IMG/VR virus record: IMGVR_UViG_3300009788_000184
Location: 1-40,207 of that record
Origin: a virus
Reading direction: 5' to 3' (one strand)
DNA: 40,207 nucleotides
The notes under the pieces are model-generated. The model did no database searches, was not told the DNA's origin, and saw nothing but the letters and a program-made list of their open reading frames with translations. The translations under genes were made by a program, and so were the position numbers. Every line of letters starts with the position of its first letter. Positions within the stretch are counted from its first letter, which is position 1. Positions 25,401 to 31,945 of this stretch are shown piece after piece.

Positions 25401-25642
25401 TCAGGGAATGAATAACCCTCTCTAGTCATTACAAATGATATGTGGCCATTTCCACCCTCACCACATCCAAAACATTTATAGATTCCTTTTGATGGTGAAA
25501 CAGTAAAGGATGGAGTTTTTTCTTCATGGAATGGACATGGAGCCTCAAAGTTTGCTCCCTTTTTTTTGAGTGAAATATACTTTCCAATTACTTGTTCAAT
25601 AGATAGATCCTTTACCTGATCAATACTTTTTTTCGATATCAT
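22484..25642 (-). CDS. Fused DNA primase and AAA+ helicase
   Basis: This single 1052-residue replication protein makes primers and probably unwinds the fork. The CHC2 zinc finger has C36, H39, C57 and C60 (CPFHEEKTPS...YKCFGCG). The TOPRIM domain shows IIVEGYYDVIA (E260) and FMFDADAAG (D304, D306). A C-terminal AAA+-type ATPase shows GDVSTGKS (672-679) and LIWFDEYDND (D721, E722), not the DnaB-type helicase. The final ~60 residues are polar. It overlaps the upstream gene by 4 bp. It fits the phage-type primase-helicase architecture in which the helicase is not RecA-like. Confidence 0.93.
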   Translation of the reverse strand: MISKKSIDQVKDLSIEQVIGKYISLKKKGANFEAPCPFHEEKTPSFTVSPSKGIYKCFGCGEGGNGHISFVMTREGYSFPEAITDIGQKFNIFIEKDDSDDAREYVKKQEVKDYLSDVNAFALDIFQKSFKDIKEDFNRVSPEMVELFSLGYSNDDFKYLYHKGLENKVSEKNLLEAGLITKKEKKVYDFFNKRTIFPIIDHLNKIVGFGGRDEAWTKGDKFPKYINTKDTILFQKKVALYGIHLAKKHIIKSGNAIIVEGYYDVIAMHEQNHENTVSSSGTAFTKDQAELLKKWCNHLSFMFDADAAGIKAAEKSILMVTPLGFTSDVLFFPDGEDPDSFDGDLDKYIEENQKDGIEWIAAKFFENAKSIHHIAAAESSLESLLSSISMVRIRNGYVKKLAKKYKLSRADIEKNIQRIHTEKAQDQEEKGHVQLPASVDREEYEKFGFYEVQEKGNRNTGYYFINQSGKPEQRSNFIIKPLFHIYSKIDNKRLIEIINARTSKIIDIPSEGFVGQTQFEAAIIKEGFFYFHGTKPNFQRVMVKILEKFPRCEEIKTLGWQDEGFYSFANGIVDGRFKKVDHYGIVEFDKNQYFLPAFSSVYKDVRREDDLYENERHFVYRKGDVSFEEWSNQFIRVFGNNGKMAIAFFICSLFRDYIFSMKKIFPHLFMFGDVSTGKSFCARSLNSIFHGGEPGFNLNTGTMVGMNRKLAQFRNALIWFDEYDNDLDKLRYDRIKASYDGLGHEKGIMSQDNRTKKTEVNSASIISGQYLPTRDANALFTRCILLSFEIKYEDRSTEDLAEATKLNAMEDAGLSDIIIEILSYRDLILKDFNKVNFEVQSEIKKRLKDEAYQGRIGLNFSLILTTFKILSDKLKLPFDYDDLFENSIKMIMSQSDQIHDSDALKTFWKMLEFLYATHQVQYNVDFKIETINDLNIRVARNKNEVQSFKQPKKCLFVRFTKIHPLYMAEHRKQNGENGIGDGSIKQYMKTNKAFVGFTPASSFDGSKSSAFVFDYNMLGIELETQQKKSSPGPPADNPDREDGPKIGELEFD

Positions 25643-25974
25643 GTTTTTTCTGTAATAAGATTTAGAACAGTATTAATTTCAATTTTTAGGATCCTGGCTA
25701 TACTAACTTCCTGCAGTGTTTTTTCACAAACATCCCAATCAGGAAGTGTATAAATTTTCTCACACACTAACATTAATTTTATCCTCTCCCTCATGATTTC
25801 CTGATCAGAAATTTTCTCCTCCTTAAATGCATCCCATGGATTGATCACTTCATAACCATATTCCTCCAATTGCTTGGTCCAATGCTTAATACTTTCTATC
25901 CTTTCAGATTCAGGTGAAGCCAGAGCTCCTGTTAAATAAACCCGATTTGGTTTATATGTAGATAATTCACTCAT
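25639..25974 (-). CDS. DUF4406-type protein (nucleoside deoxyribosyltransferase-like fold)
   Basis: This 111-residue protein has the DUF4406 pattern: a starting strand with RVYLTGAL, then GYEVINPWDA, MRERIKLMLVCEKIYTLPDW and a closing helix EVSIARILKI. The fold is related to nucleoside 2-deoxyribosyltransferases and occurs in many phages, where it is thought to process or bind nucleotides. The exact substrate is unknown. It overlaps the primase-helicase by 4 bp, so it is co-translated with replication functions. Confidence 0.85.
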   Translation of the reverse strand: MSELSTYKPNRVYLTGALASPESERIESIKHWTKQLEEYGYEVINPWDAFKEEKISDQEIMRERIKLMLVCEKIYTLPDWDVCEKTLQEVSIARILKIEINTVLNLITEKT

Positions 25975-26010
25975 ACTGTAAATGTTTAGTGAGAATCAGA
26001 ATTGATGAGA

Positions 26011-26244
26011 TTATATATCATCAATTACAGCCTTGGTTTTCTTTAATTCCTCTTGGAATTTTTTCGCCTCTTCGATAGCTGCCTGAATAATATGATCATT
26101 ATTCCGGACACCATTTAAAACCAAATTGATGTACTTATCTGTAACATCAATTTCGTAATCTTCCATTAATCGTTTTTTGATTTTTGCAGCTGCTCCTTTT
26201 GGGAGTTTCTTTTTTAATTTTTTGAGCTCTGTTTTAGATATCAT
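26011..26244 (-). CDS. Cro-like HTH regulator
   Basis: The 77-residue basic protein fits the short Cro-type helix-turn-helix plan: LPKGAAAKIKKRLMEDYEID (helix 2 region), VTDKYINLVLNGVRNN (recognition helix and turn) and a C-terminal helix (IIQAAIEEAKKFQEELKK). It is the first gene downstream of the ACTACAA operator array at 26299-26361, the typical layout of a self-regulating phage repressor. It starts the replication operon. Whether it represses early, late or only its own promoter is not shown by the sequence. Confidence 0.8.
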   Translation of the reverse strand: MISKTELKKLKKKLPKGAAAKIKKRLMEDYEIDVTDKYINLVLNGVRNNDHIIQAAIEEAKKFQEELKKTKAVIDDI

Positions 26245-26271
26245 TTTTGTTAGATTTTTAAATTAATGGTA

Positions 26272-26302
26272 CAAATAAACAATAAAAAAATTAAAGTGAC
26301 AA
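26272..26302 (-). promoter_or_regulatory. Candidate promoter of the regulator-replication operon
   Basis: On the minus strand TTG (26300-26302) and a TTTATTTG box (26272-26279, one base off TAnnTTTG) are separated by 20 nt, the normal Bacteroidetes spacing. The TTG overlaps the first ACTACAA-type repeat, so binding there could block or help RNA polymerase. Confidence 0.5.
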
Positions 26303-26361
26303 CAAAAAGACTACAAAAAGACTACAAAAAAACTACAAAAAGACTACAATATTTTTGTAGT
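26299..26361. promoter_or_regulatory. ACTACAA operator array, 11-bp period
   Basis: Units start at 26299 (diverged, ACAACAAAAAG), 26310, 26321, 26332 and 26343, an exact 11-bp step. The last unit forms an inverted pair: ACTACAA (26343-26349), a 5-bp spacer, TTGTAGT (26355-26361). With an 11-bp period every unit faces the same side of the helix, as in cooperative repressor arrays. Confidence 0.8.
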
Positions 26362-26415
26362 ATTTGAAAATCAAACACTTACATGATAAATAAAAGTGAA
26401 TATATTTTAGAAAAA

Positions 26416-26589
26416 TTAAGAAAATCGAGTACAATAAATTTCATCATCAACAACGCCCCACATGTGATCAGGATTATCTTTTATTTGTTTTATTAAAAGC
26501 TCTTTTTCTGATTCACTTAACTCATAAGTTAATTGAGATTCTAATGTCCGAATCATTACCGAACACCTTATGTCAGTTACTGTTTTCAT
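26416..26589 (-). CDS. 57-residue uncharacterised protein
   Basis: This small gene begins at an ATG that overlaps the end of the 26586-26858 gene and encodes MKTVTDIRCSVMIRTLESQL and onward, with an acidic centre (ELSESEKELLIKQIKDNPDH) and a Cys-containing tail. Close coupling to the previous gene and a natural-looking composition argue that it is real. It is the last gene before the operator array. Function unknown. Confidence 0.55.
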   Translation of the reverse strand: MKTVTDIRCSVMIRTLESQLTYELSESEKELLIKQIKDNPDHMWGVVDDEIYCTRFS

Positions 26590-26858
26590 TCTTTTACATG
26601 AATTTCTATTTTATCGAGTCTAATATTTTTATCATCCGAACCAATTTTAGTAACCTGGTAAATATCTCCTTTATGCTGAATATTTATCATACAATCGTCA
26701 CCCATTGCCTCTGACATTTCTTCCTGCCATTGAGCATGTTTATGCTGATCAGTATCTCTATTGTCCCTAGCTTGTTTCAGCGCTTCCTCAGAGGCGCGCA
26801 AATCAGTATAACTTTTTAGCAGTAAATTAAACGCTCTTCTTACTTTTGTTTTTGTCAT
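26586..26858 (-). CDS. Uncharacterised small early protein
   Basis: The 90-residue product has a basic helical N-terminal half with a likely coiled coil (ALKQARDNRDTDQHKHAQWQ) and a short beta tail (YQVTKIGSDDKNIRLDKIEI). It starts 10 bp after its neighbour stops. It is not recognised. Confidence 0.6.
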   Translation of the reverse strand: MTKTKVRRAFNLLLKSYTDLRASEEALKQARDNRDTDQHKHAQWQEEMSEAMGDDCMINIQHKGDIYQVTKIGSDDKNIRLDKIEIHVKE

Positions 26859-26868
26859 AGTTTACTTG

Positions 26869-27180
26869 TTATTGATTTCTACAATATTTATCGAGTATCT
26901 GATCTATTTCAATCGTTTCTCCTTTATCACCGGCTCTATTAGAGCTAATAAAATCATCTAATGTGCTACCTAATTGGCAGGATGTTCCTTGTTTTTCTAC
27001 ACGTTGTAATCGGTCTTTTAATGTATTTATAGAGTAAACACCATAGCCTTTTAGGTAATACTTTTTAAAGGTTTCTAAATCCATTCCAGGAGTCACAGGA
27101 GCATCAACAACTGAGGACCATTCTAAATAATAAGTTTTGTTTTCTTTTTTGTCAATTATTTTTACAATATATCTAGGCAT
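26869..27180 (-). CDS. Uncharacterised small early protein
   Basis: This 103-residue protein starts PRYIVKIIDKKENKTYYLEW, a compact beta hairpin opening, and contains a helical middle (TFKKYYLKGYGVYSINTLKD). No signal, membrane helix or catalytic motif is seen. It lies 3 bp after the gene pair of duplicated early proteins. Confidence 0.6.
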   Translation of the reverse strand: MPRYIVKIIDKKENKTYYLEWSSVVDAPVTPGMDLETFKKYYLKGYGVYSINTLKDRLQRVEKQGTSCQLGSTLDDFISSNRAGDKGETIEIDQILDKYCRNQ

Positions 27181-27183
27181 AGT

Positions 27184-27627
27184 TTACTTGTTATTCGTTT
27201 CAGATAAAGGTTTTTCAGTTTCTTTTATTTGAAGCTCATCTCCTGTTAATTCAAAATATAGATTTTGGAGCTGGTGGACGTATTTTATTCTTTTGGATGC
27301 TTCCCAATGATACCGGTCAAAGAAAAAACCATGATCTATTTTAGCTACGCGCTCAGTGCCAATGTTATATTCTGATTTGATTAAATCGTTTTGTTTAAAG
27401 CCGATCTTTATTAACCATTCCTCTGTTAATGGTATTGGTGCAATGTCTGATAATGATCTTTTAATATAAACAGATTGAGCATAAAAAGGCTCATCTATTT
27501 TATATAATTTAACCTTAAAAAATTCAATAGCACCAATTTTCAGAGGAAGTCCATCAGGGATATGAACTTTATTTTCTCTGTTTATTGTATCGACATAATT
27601 ACCTATTCTTAATACTGAAGCTTTCAT
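27184..27627 (-). CDS. Early protein, paralogue of 27624-28010
   Basis: This 147-residue protein shares the plan of its upstream neighbour: an opening LRIGNYV, a middle PLTEEWLIKIGF, and near the C-terminus YVHQLQNLYFELTG. This is a recurring small protein in Bacteroidetes phages and mobile elements, of unknown function. The two genes overlap by 4 bp, so they look like a tandem duplication that has diverged strongly outside the shared blocks. Confidence 0.75.
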   Translation of the reverse strand: MKASVLRIGNYVDTINRENKVHIPDGLPLKIGAIEFFKVKLYKIDEPFYAQSVYIKRSLSDIAPIPLTEEWLIKIGFKQNDLIKSEYNIGTERVAKIDHGFFFDRYHWEASKRIKYVHQLQNLYFELTGDELQIKETEKPLSETNNK

Positions 27628-28010
27628 TTTTTTAATTTAATTTCTTTACCGGTTAATGCGAAATATAGATTTTGGAGTTGGTGAACGTAATCTAATCTAA
27701 CAGAGTCAAAAACTCCCTCATTTTTAAATTGCTTATTGACTATAGTTAATTCAAATCCAAACCACCATTCATGATGTCCTGAAAAAATTCTAATATTATT
27801 CAGCATCCAATCGTTAGTTGGTACTTTATATTTTTGAAACCCAAATTTAGCCAACCACTCAGCTGTTAATGTTATTGGTTTGATTCCTACTAAACATAAA
27901 CCCTTTATTTCATTAAAATCTTCAGCGATTATTTGATGGCAATCATCAACAATAGTATCGCCAGTATATAAAGTCACATAATTCCCAATTCGCAATTCTG
28001 TTGCTTCCAT
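27624..28010 (-). CDS. Early protein, paralogue of 27184-27627
   Basis: This 128-residue member of the same pair has ELRIGNYVTL, ITLTAEWLAKFGFQ and YVHQLQNLYFALTG. The conserved WLxKxGF and YVHQLQNLYF blocks are shared with the downstream gene. The long middle segment with HHEWWFGFEL differs. Unknown function, probably an early host-interaction protein. Confidence 0.75.
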   Translation of the reverse strand: MEATELRIGNYVTLYTGDTIVDDCHQIIAEDFNEIKGLCLVGIKPITLTAEWLAKFGFQKYKVPTNDWMLNNIRIFSGHHEWWFGFELTIVNKQFKNEGVFDSVRLDYVHQLQNLYFALTGKEIKLKK

Positions 28011-28013
28011 AGT

Positions 28014-28292
28014 TTATTTTTTCTTTTTATCGCGTGAATACCATTGCATAGTGATCAAATTTTGTTCTTTGTCTCTCCTGAGTGCCGTTATTAGATCGGA
28101 TTTATAAACCATCATGTAAAACCTTTTTCTTCTTTTGTCCTTTTGCTTTGTTTTATATCTAATTTCAGCTACATGGTAAACGGAATTACTTTGTTTCTTT
28201 CCTATTGTCACCAGGAAATCATCCACTTTTATAGACTCATCCCATGCTGGCATGTCAATATATAACTTCCTTAATCTATCTGGATCATTCAT
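28014..28292 (-). CDS. Uncharacterised small early protein
   Basis: The 92-residue product is very basic (Lys/Arg-rich C-terminus, RDKKKK at the end). Beta-type segments (DDFLVTIGKKQSNSVYHVAE) suggest a small compact fold. It overlaps the next upstream gene by 8 bp. Nucleic-acid binding is possible from charge alone. Confidence 0.6.
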   Translation of the reverse strand: MNDPDRLRKLYIDMPAWDESIKVDDFLVTIGKKQSNSVYHVAEIRYKTKQKDKRRKRFYMMVYKSDLITALRRDKEQNLITMQWYSRDKKKK

Positions 28293-28470
28293 ATATATGA
28301 TCAGTGCTGGATCCCTTTAAAGGCTCTTCAGTGCCAAAGTCTAATTGATTTTTATGGCAATTAATAGAGCTACCATTGCTAAACTGAATTAAATACCAAT
28401 CTTCATCCAGGCTGTTATCTTCATAAACTGTCACCGGCTGATTCGATTTTTTATAAATTGCTGTTTCCAT
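28285..28470 (-). CDS. Small early protein
   Basis: This is a 61-residue, acidic protein: SNQPVTVYEDNSLDEDWYLI and a single Cys/His pair (INCHKN). It starts 2 bp after its neighbour stops. No family recognised. Confidence 0.55.
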   Translation of the reverse strand: METAIYKKSNQPVTVYEDNSLDEDWYLIQFSNGSSINCHKNQLDFGTEEPLKGSSTDHIYE

Positions 28471-28472
28471 AA

Positions 28473-28826
28473 TTAACTTTTAAGCAAAGTATTTAACATT
28501 TTATTCAATTCTACCAATAAAGCCTGGTGAGCTTTTGGAAGAGAATCAAACTTTTTATTCTGTGGTCTATCTCCATTTATCCGGTAATAGTAATTTTTCT
28601 TTTGGGTTCCAATTTCATTTCCTGCAAACCCATAACCGTTCAGCTCAAAACTATCGTAAAAAAGTAATATAACTCCCACTTGTAAAGAACCAGACAATTC
28701 TTTAAACCTTTTGTAGGTTAAGGGATAAGCATCATTGGCATAGGTGGGATTATCAATCAGCCAATTTTCAAAACGCTTTGGATTTTTACCGGTGAATATT
28801 TTTTTGCTATTGTTTAATATTGGCAT
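28473..28826 (-). CDS. Uncharacterised early protein
   Basis: This 117-residue protein has a central aromatic stretch (SLQVGVILLFYDSFELNGYG) and a C-terminal helix (AHQALLVELNKMLNTLLKS). No signal or clear membrane helix is evident. It overlaps the upstream 52-residue gene by 20 bp. Confidence 0.6.
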   Translation of the reverse strand: MPILNNSKKIFTGKNPKRFENWLIDNPTYANDAYPLTYKRFKELSGSLQVGVILLFYDSFELNGYGFAGNEIGTQKKNYYYRINGDRPQNKKFDSLPKAHQALLVELNKMLNTLLKS

Positions 28827-28965
28827 AGCTCATTTTTAAGTTAGAAAATTGTTCAGCTAAATCATTAATAGCATGAGCTGATTTTAAGCCTGAATAGTGT
28901 AAAATACCCCAAATTGTTTTGTTCAATTCCTTTTTTTTCTTACGTGGTAATCTAAATTTTTTCAT
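28807..28965 (-). CDS. 52-residue early protein
   Basis: The product begins MKKFRLPRKKKKELNKTIWG and continues through a helix with SGLKSAHAINDLAEQF. A strongly basic N-terminus with an amphipathic helix suggests nucleic-acid or membrane-surface binding. It starts 5 bp before the 28970 gene's stop position is reached in the operon and overlaps the downstream start by 20 bp. Confidence 0.55.
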   Translation of the reverse strand: MKKFRLPRKKKKELNKTIWGILHYSGLKSAHAINDLAEQFSNLKMSYANIKQ

Positions 28966-28969
28966 GGTT

Positions 28970-29302
28970 TTAAGGTTGCATAAATATGAATTGATTATCT
29001 ATTGTTATTGGGATACTGAATTTATTTGAAAAAACTCCATGCCTTTTTCTCATCTGCTTAAATATTTTAAGATGTGTCTCAGTTGAAAAATCGGTCATTA
29101 ATTCTGGCCTATCATTTAATATGAGTTTAGAAATATGTCCATCAGCTCCATGAGCTTTTCCTCCTGTCATTCCTCCTGGTATAAATGACTTTATTTTTGG
29201 AAAATAAATCTGCTGGTTTTCCAAATATCTTTGTAATCTCATAATCCTGCAGAATAAAATAAAATTCTTCAATTCTTTAGTAGCTTTTTTATAATCCATC
29301 AT
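28970..29302 (-). CDS. Uncharacterised early protein
   Basis: This is a 110-residue basic protein: helical N-terminus (KKATKELKNFILFCRIMRLQ), Gly-rich centre (FIPGGMTGGKAHGADGHIS), and a C-terminal beta segment. The Gly/His-rich turn is unusual but matches no motif I can name. Confidence 0.6.
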   Translation of the reverse strand: MMDYKKATKELKNFILFCRIMRLQRYLENQQIYFPKIKSFIPGGMTGGKAHGADGHISKLILNDRPELMTDFSTETHLKIFKQMRKRHGVFSNKFSIPITIDNQFIFMQP

Positions 29303-29313
29303 TATTGCCTAAT

Positions 29314-29793
29314 TTATACTATATCATTCCTTACTTCGCCTGATTCATCGAAGTTGTCCCCCACTTTATTGAAATAAAATTTGTAAACACAAAACCCAAA
29401 ATTATATTGGAGCATATAGTGAAATAATCCTTTAGCCTCTGGAAATCCTTTTTTATGCCAGGAGTGATCAATCATTAGCAAATGAGGTGAATCAATAATT
29501 ATTTCTAACTTATCTTTAACAATTGTCGATTCAACACCTAAAGAAATGTTATGAATTTCCTGTTTTAATCTTTCAGAAAGTTCTCTAGAATCTTCAATTT
29601 TCATGACAATTTGCTCAGTTGGATCCAATCCCAATTTTAAACAATTTTCTAAATGTTTAATGGTGTTGTCCAGTGAATATCCTGAATTAATAAAGCATTG
29701 CTCAACCTCTTCTGAGCTGAATGCTGTTCTTAATGAGATCTCATCACATAGGTCCTTATATAGTCCCTCTTCTAAAATTGTTTTTTGTGGCAT
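29314..29793 (-). CDS. Early protein with UBA-like N-terminal segment
   Basis: In this 159-residue protein, residues ~18-55 (LRTAFSSEEVEQCFINSGYS and onward) fit a short three-helix UBA/CUE-like pattern, although this is a weak resemblance. The rest is mixed alpha/beta with an aromatic C-terminus (HYMLQYNFGFCVYKFYFNKV). No enzymatic motif is seen. Confidence 0.55.
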   Translation of the reverse strand: MPQKTILEEGLYKDLCDEISLRTAFSSEEVEQCFINSGYSLDNTIKHLENCLKLGLDPTEQIVMKIEDSRELSERLKQEIHNISLGVESTIVKDKLEIIIDSPHLLMIDHSWHKKGFPEAKGLFHYMLQYNFGFCVYKFYFNKVGDNFDESGEVRNDIV

Positions 29794-29799
29794 AGTTTT

Positions 29800-30000
29800 T
29801 TAGTTATTCCTCCATGTTGGTATTTTCAGACCGTGTTTTTTTAATTTGTAATTAAGCAGCTGAGTTGTAATTCCCAATTTAATAGCTGCCTTTGGTCGAT
29901 GTCCTCCTGTCTCATTAAGTGCTATTTTAATATATACTCTTTCCATTACTTTCAGATTACTAAAACCTATATAATCCTTATCAGTATATGGTTCAATCAT
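29800..30000 (-). CDS. Fis-like HTH regulator
   Basis: The start is set at MIEPYTDKDY because its ATG overlaps the previous TGA (ATGA), whereas the longer frame runs deep into the upstream gene. The 66-residue protein matches the Fis/NtrC C-terminal DNA-binding domain: LKVMERVYIKIALNETGGHR (helix 1-turn) and PKAAIKLGITTQLLNYKLKK (helix-turn-helix). No AAA+ or receiver domain is attached, so it is a stand-alone DNA binder, an attractive candidate activator of late or middle promoters. That role is inference. Confidence 0.85.
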   Translation of the reverse strand: MIEPYTDKDYIGFSNLKVMERVYIKIALNETGGHRPKAAIKLGITTQLLNYKLKKHGLKIPTWRNN

Positions 30001-30263
30001 GCACTCTGTAATTCTGATGAACAAACACAACACCGGCCATAAGTTTTCACCTGGAGGTTATGATCTTCAGGAGAGAGTTCACAGGAGCTTCCTTTTAATT
30101 TTTCCATCATAGTGGTTTCAAAAATCACACCTGGTCCTTTATCCGTGTAATGAACTTGTTTGGCCAGTAGCCTGACATAAACTGGCTCACCACCTGGATG
30201 ATGGATCTCCAGGTACACCGGTGTATCTATTTTTACAATAACTTTACTCATTGAAAATTTCAT
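29997..30263 (-). CDS. Small cysteine-containing early protein
   Basis: The 88-residue product has a beta-rich N-terminal part (VIVKIDTPVYLEIHHPGGEP) and a C-terminal CCVCSSE motif plus an upstream Cys, perhaps a metal site. An alternative start at 30251 (MSKVIV) would shorten it by four residues and remove most of the 20-bp overlap with the first early gene. It is ATGA-coupled to the Fis-like gene. Confidence 0.6.
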   Translation of the reverse strand: MKFSMSKVIVKIDTPVYLEIHHPGGEPVYVRLLAKQVHYTDKGPGVIFETTMMEKLKGSSCELSPEDHNLQVKTYGRCCVCSSELQSA

Positions 30264-30594
30264 TCAGATGTTTGAATGCATGCCAATAAGCAGCATTTTC
30301 ATCATCAAAATATTTACTATTACAAAGAGTATTTTTCATTACATCATAAGTTTCATGAGTACCTTTATTTTCAGTATCAACAATAAAACATGTGTATTTA
30401 CCAGATGAAGGATGAAATTCTGCAGTGATGATTATTCCCCTGCTTTTATAATAATCGCGATGAATAACCAATTGAAACCCTTCCGGTAGTTTATAAAAAA
30501 GATCAACTAATAAAGTGTTGTTTTCATTATCTTTAAAGGCATCCTCAGATAGGAATTTTGTAAAAGAAGTGAGATTCTTTCCGTTGTAGAGCAT
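30244..30594 (-). CDS. First gene of the early operon, uncharacterised
   Basis: This 116-residue protein begins LYNGKNLTSFTKFLSEDAFK and includes YKLPEGFQLVIHRDYYKSRG and a C-terminal helical segment. It is the first gene downstream of the ACTACAA array and early -7 box at 30614-30640, so it should be among the first proteins made. No family assigned. Confidence 0.65.
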   Translation of the reverse strand: MLYNGKNLTSFTKFLSEDAFKDNENNTLLVDLFYKLPEGFQLVIHRDYYKSRGIIITAEFHPSSGKYTCFIVDTENKGTHETYDVMKNTLCNSKYFDDENAAYWHAFKHLNEIFNE

Positions 30595-30613
30595 ATTTTA
30601 AAATTAAGTTAGG

Positions 30614-30640
30614 CTACAAATATACTACAAAAATACTACA
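30614..30640. promoter_or_regulatory. Early-operon promoter with ACTACAA operators
   Basis: CTACA elements occur at 30614, 30625 and 30636, with the exact 11-bp period of the array near the regulator gene. On the minus strand they contain two TAnnTTTG-type boxes, TATATTTG (30617-30624) and TATTTTTG (30628-30635). The nearer one predicts a start about 16 nt before the first early ATG. Operator and promoter coincide, so bound repressor would switch the early block off. Confidence 0.7.
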
Positions 30641-30651
30641 GTAATGTATGG

Positions 30652-31326
30652 TTATTTTTTTCGCTTCCGGAAGGATATCACATGTCCTAATTTGACATGA
30701 TACTCAGTGACTCTATAATCAAAATTACGTTCAACACGGCCACCAAAGATCCAATTGTTTTTAGTGGTGAAATCTACCGTACCTGAAAACTGATTGAATG
30801 CTGGAGAAACGCTCGATTCTATTCCGAAATAAAGTTTATTAGAAGTAATGTAATTGTTACGGTCAGTAAAAATACTGTCGTGAATGATTAAAGTGGTATC
30901 GATGTCCAAAAATCTGGTTTTAAATACCAGATCAGTAGACAACACTTTCCCTTTTGTGAGGCTGGTTATTTTACCAGTTAATACTACCAGGTCACTACTA
31001 TCCCTAAATTGAGTTACAAATTTCCGAATTGGGCCACAGGGTTCATTTTTATTTTCCTTTTCAATCAATTTCTGGATCCTCTTAGAGAGTTTATTCCTGT
31101 AGACAGGTTTTTCCTCAGGGATTTGATCTAAGAGCGTAAAATAAGCCTCTTTGTACGTGCTGTCATATACTATTTTGATGCTACGTTTAGTAGTTACTTT
31201 AGTGGATGTTTTTCCAACCTCAGGGCATGGATTACATTTATTTAAAAGAATGGCCAACAATACAGCTCCTAAAATAAAAGCTGCTATGTGCGTGAATATC
31301 TTCAATTTATTATTTGTAGAGCTCAT
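30652..31326 (-). CDS. Lysis-cassette membrane protein, spanin-like candidate
   Basis: I set the start at MSSTNNKLKI (31326) because it overlaps the amidase end, whereas the longer frame starts further inside it. The ~224-residue protein has one N-terminal membrane helix (IFTHIAAFILGAVLLAILL), a polar, mostly beta domain, and a C-terminus of alternating aromatic strands (VKLGHVISF, then KRKK). It follows the endolysin, the place where spanins that fuse inner and outer membranes are usually encoded. A unimolecular spanin is an inference from topology and position. Confidence 0.6.
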   Translation of the reverse strand: MSSTNNKLKIFTHIAAFILGAVLLAILLNKCNPCPEVGKTSTKVTTKRSIKIVYDSTYKEAYFTLLDQIPEEKPVYRNKLSKRIQKLIEKENKNEPCGPIRKFVTQFRDSSDLVVLTGKITSLTKGKVLSTDLVFKTRFLDIDTTLIIHDSIFTDRNNYITSNKLYFGIESSVSPAFNQFSGTVDFTTKNNWIFGGRVERNFDYRVTEYHVKLGHVISFRKRKK

Positions 31327-31945
31327 CGATCCATCGTTTAATTGCATTCACATGAACCTGAGCAATCTTGATCCGGCCATGCTTATTCATTAAATGCGTT
31401 TTACAATCCTTTTCATTAGAGTGAAAGAAATTCTCTGTCAGTACTGCAGGACAATTCGATTTTCTAATGATCAAGTAATTGGCCTCTTTATCTGGATCAC
31501 CATCTCTGTTGTCCTCTCTAAATCGCTCTAAGGACCACATTTGTGCTGCCTCTTCATACAGTATCGTTGCAAATTTATCAGAGTTGGTTTGTCCTTTGGT
31601 GGTATAAGTACTCCAGCCATGCGCTTGCTCTTCAGTGAATCCATCAGAGTGAATAGAAATCAATAAACAGTTTTTAGATCCAAATTTTTTGACATACCCA
31701 TTAACAATGTCAACACGTTCATATAAATCCATGTCAGCCTCTCCAGAATTTACAACACGGTAGTTAATGCATTCAGCATCTAATCGAATCATGATTTCCT
31801 CCCTGATCAGTCGATTACCAACACCCTCAAAATATTGAGTTTTATCCTTCCAAATTGGAGAGCGTTTCCCTGGTGTTACATATTTTCCGTTGATCATTCC
31901 TCCATGGCCAGCATCGAGCAACACTACAAATTTATTTTTACTCAT
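31310..31945 (-). CDS. N-acetylmuramoyl-L-alanine amidase endolysin
   Basis: This 211-residue Amidase_3 enzyme cuts the bond between muramic acid and the stem peptide to lyse the host. Zinc and catalytic residues are visible: DAGHGG (H14), YFEGVGN (E40), SIHSDGF (H99) and the catalytic Glu in VLTENFF (E171). There is no signal peptide, so a holin is needed for export. It overlaps the preceding membrane gene by 8 bp and the next gene by 17 bp, a compact lysis cassette. Confidence 0.95.
   Translation of the reverse strand: MSKNKFVVLLDAGHGGMINGKYVTPGKRSPIWKDKTQYFEGVGNRLIREEIMIRLDAECINYRVVNSGEADMDLYERVDIVNGYVKKFGSKNCLLISIHSDGFTEEQAHGWSTYTTKGQTNSDKFATILYEEAAQMWSLERFREDNRDGDPDKEANYLIIRKSNCPAVLTENFFHSNEKDCKTHLMNKHGRIKIAQVHVNAIKRWIDELYK

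Noticed and set aside
26299-26361. Short direct repeats that might suggest a CRISPR array
   Set aside because: The units are 11 bp with no spacer-sized variable intervals and no cas genes; an operator array explains them better.
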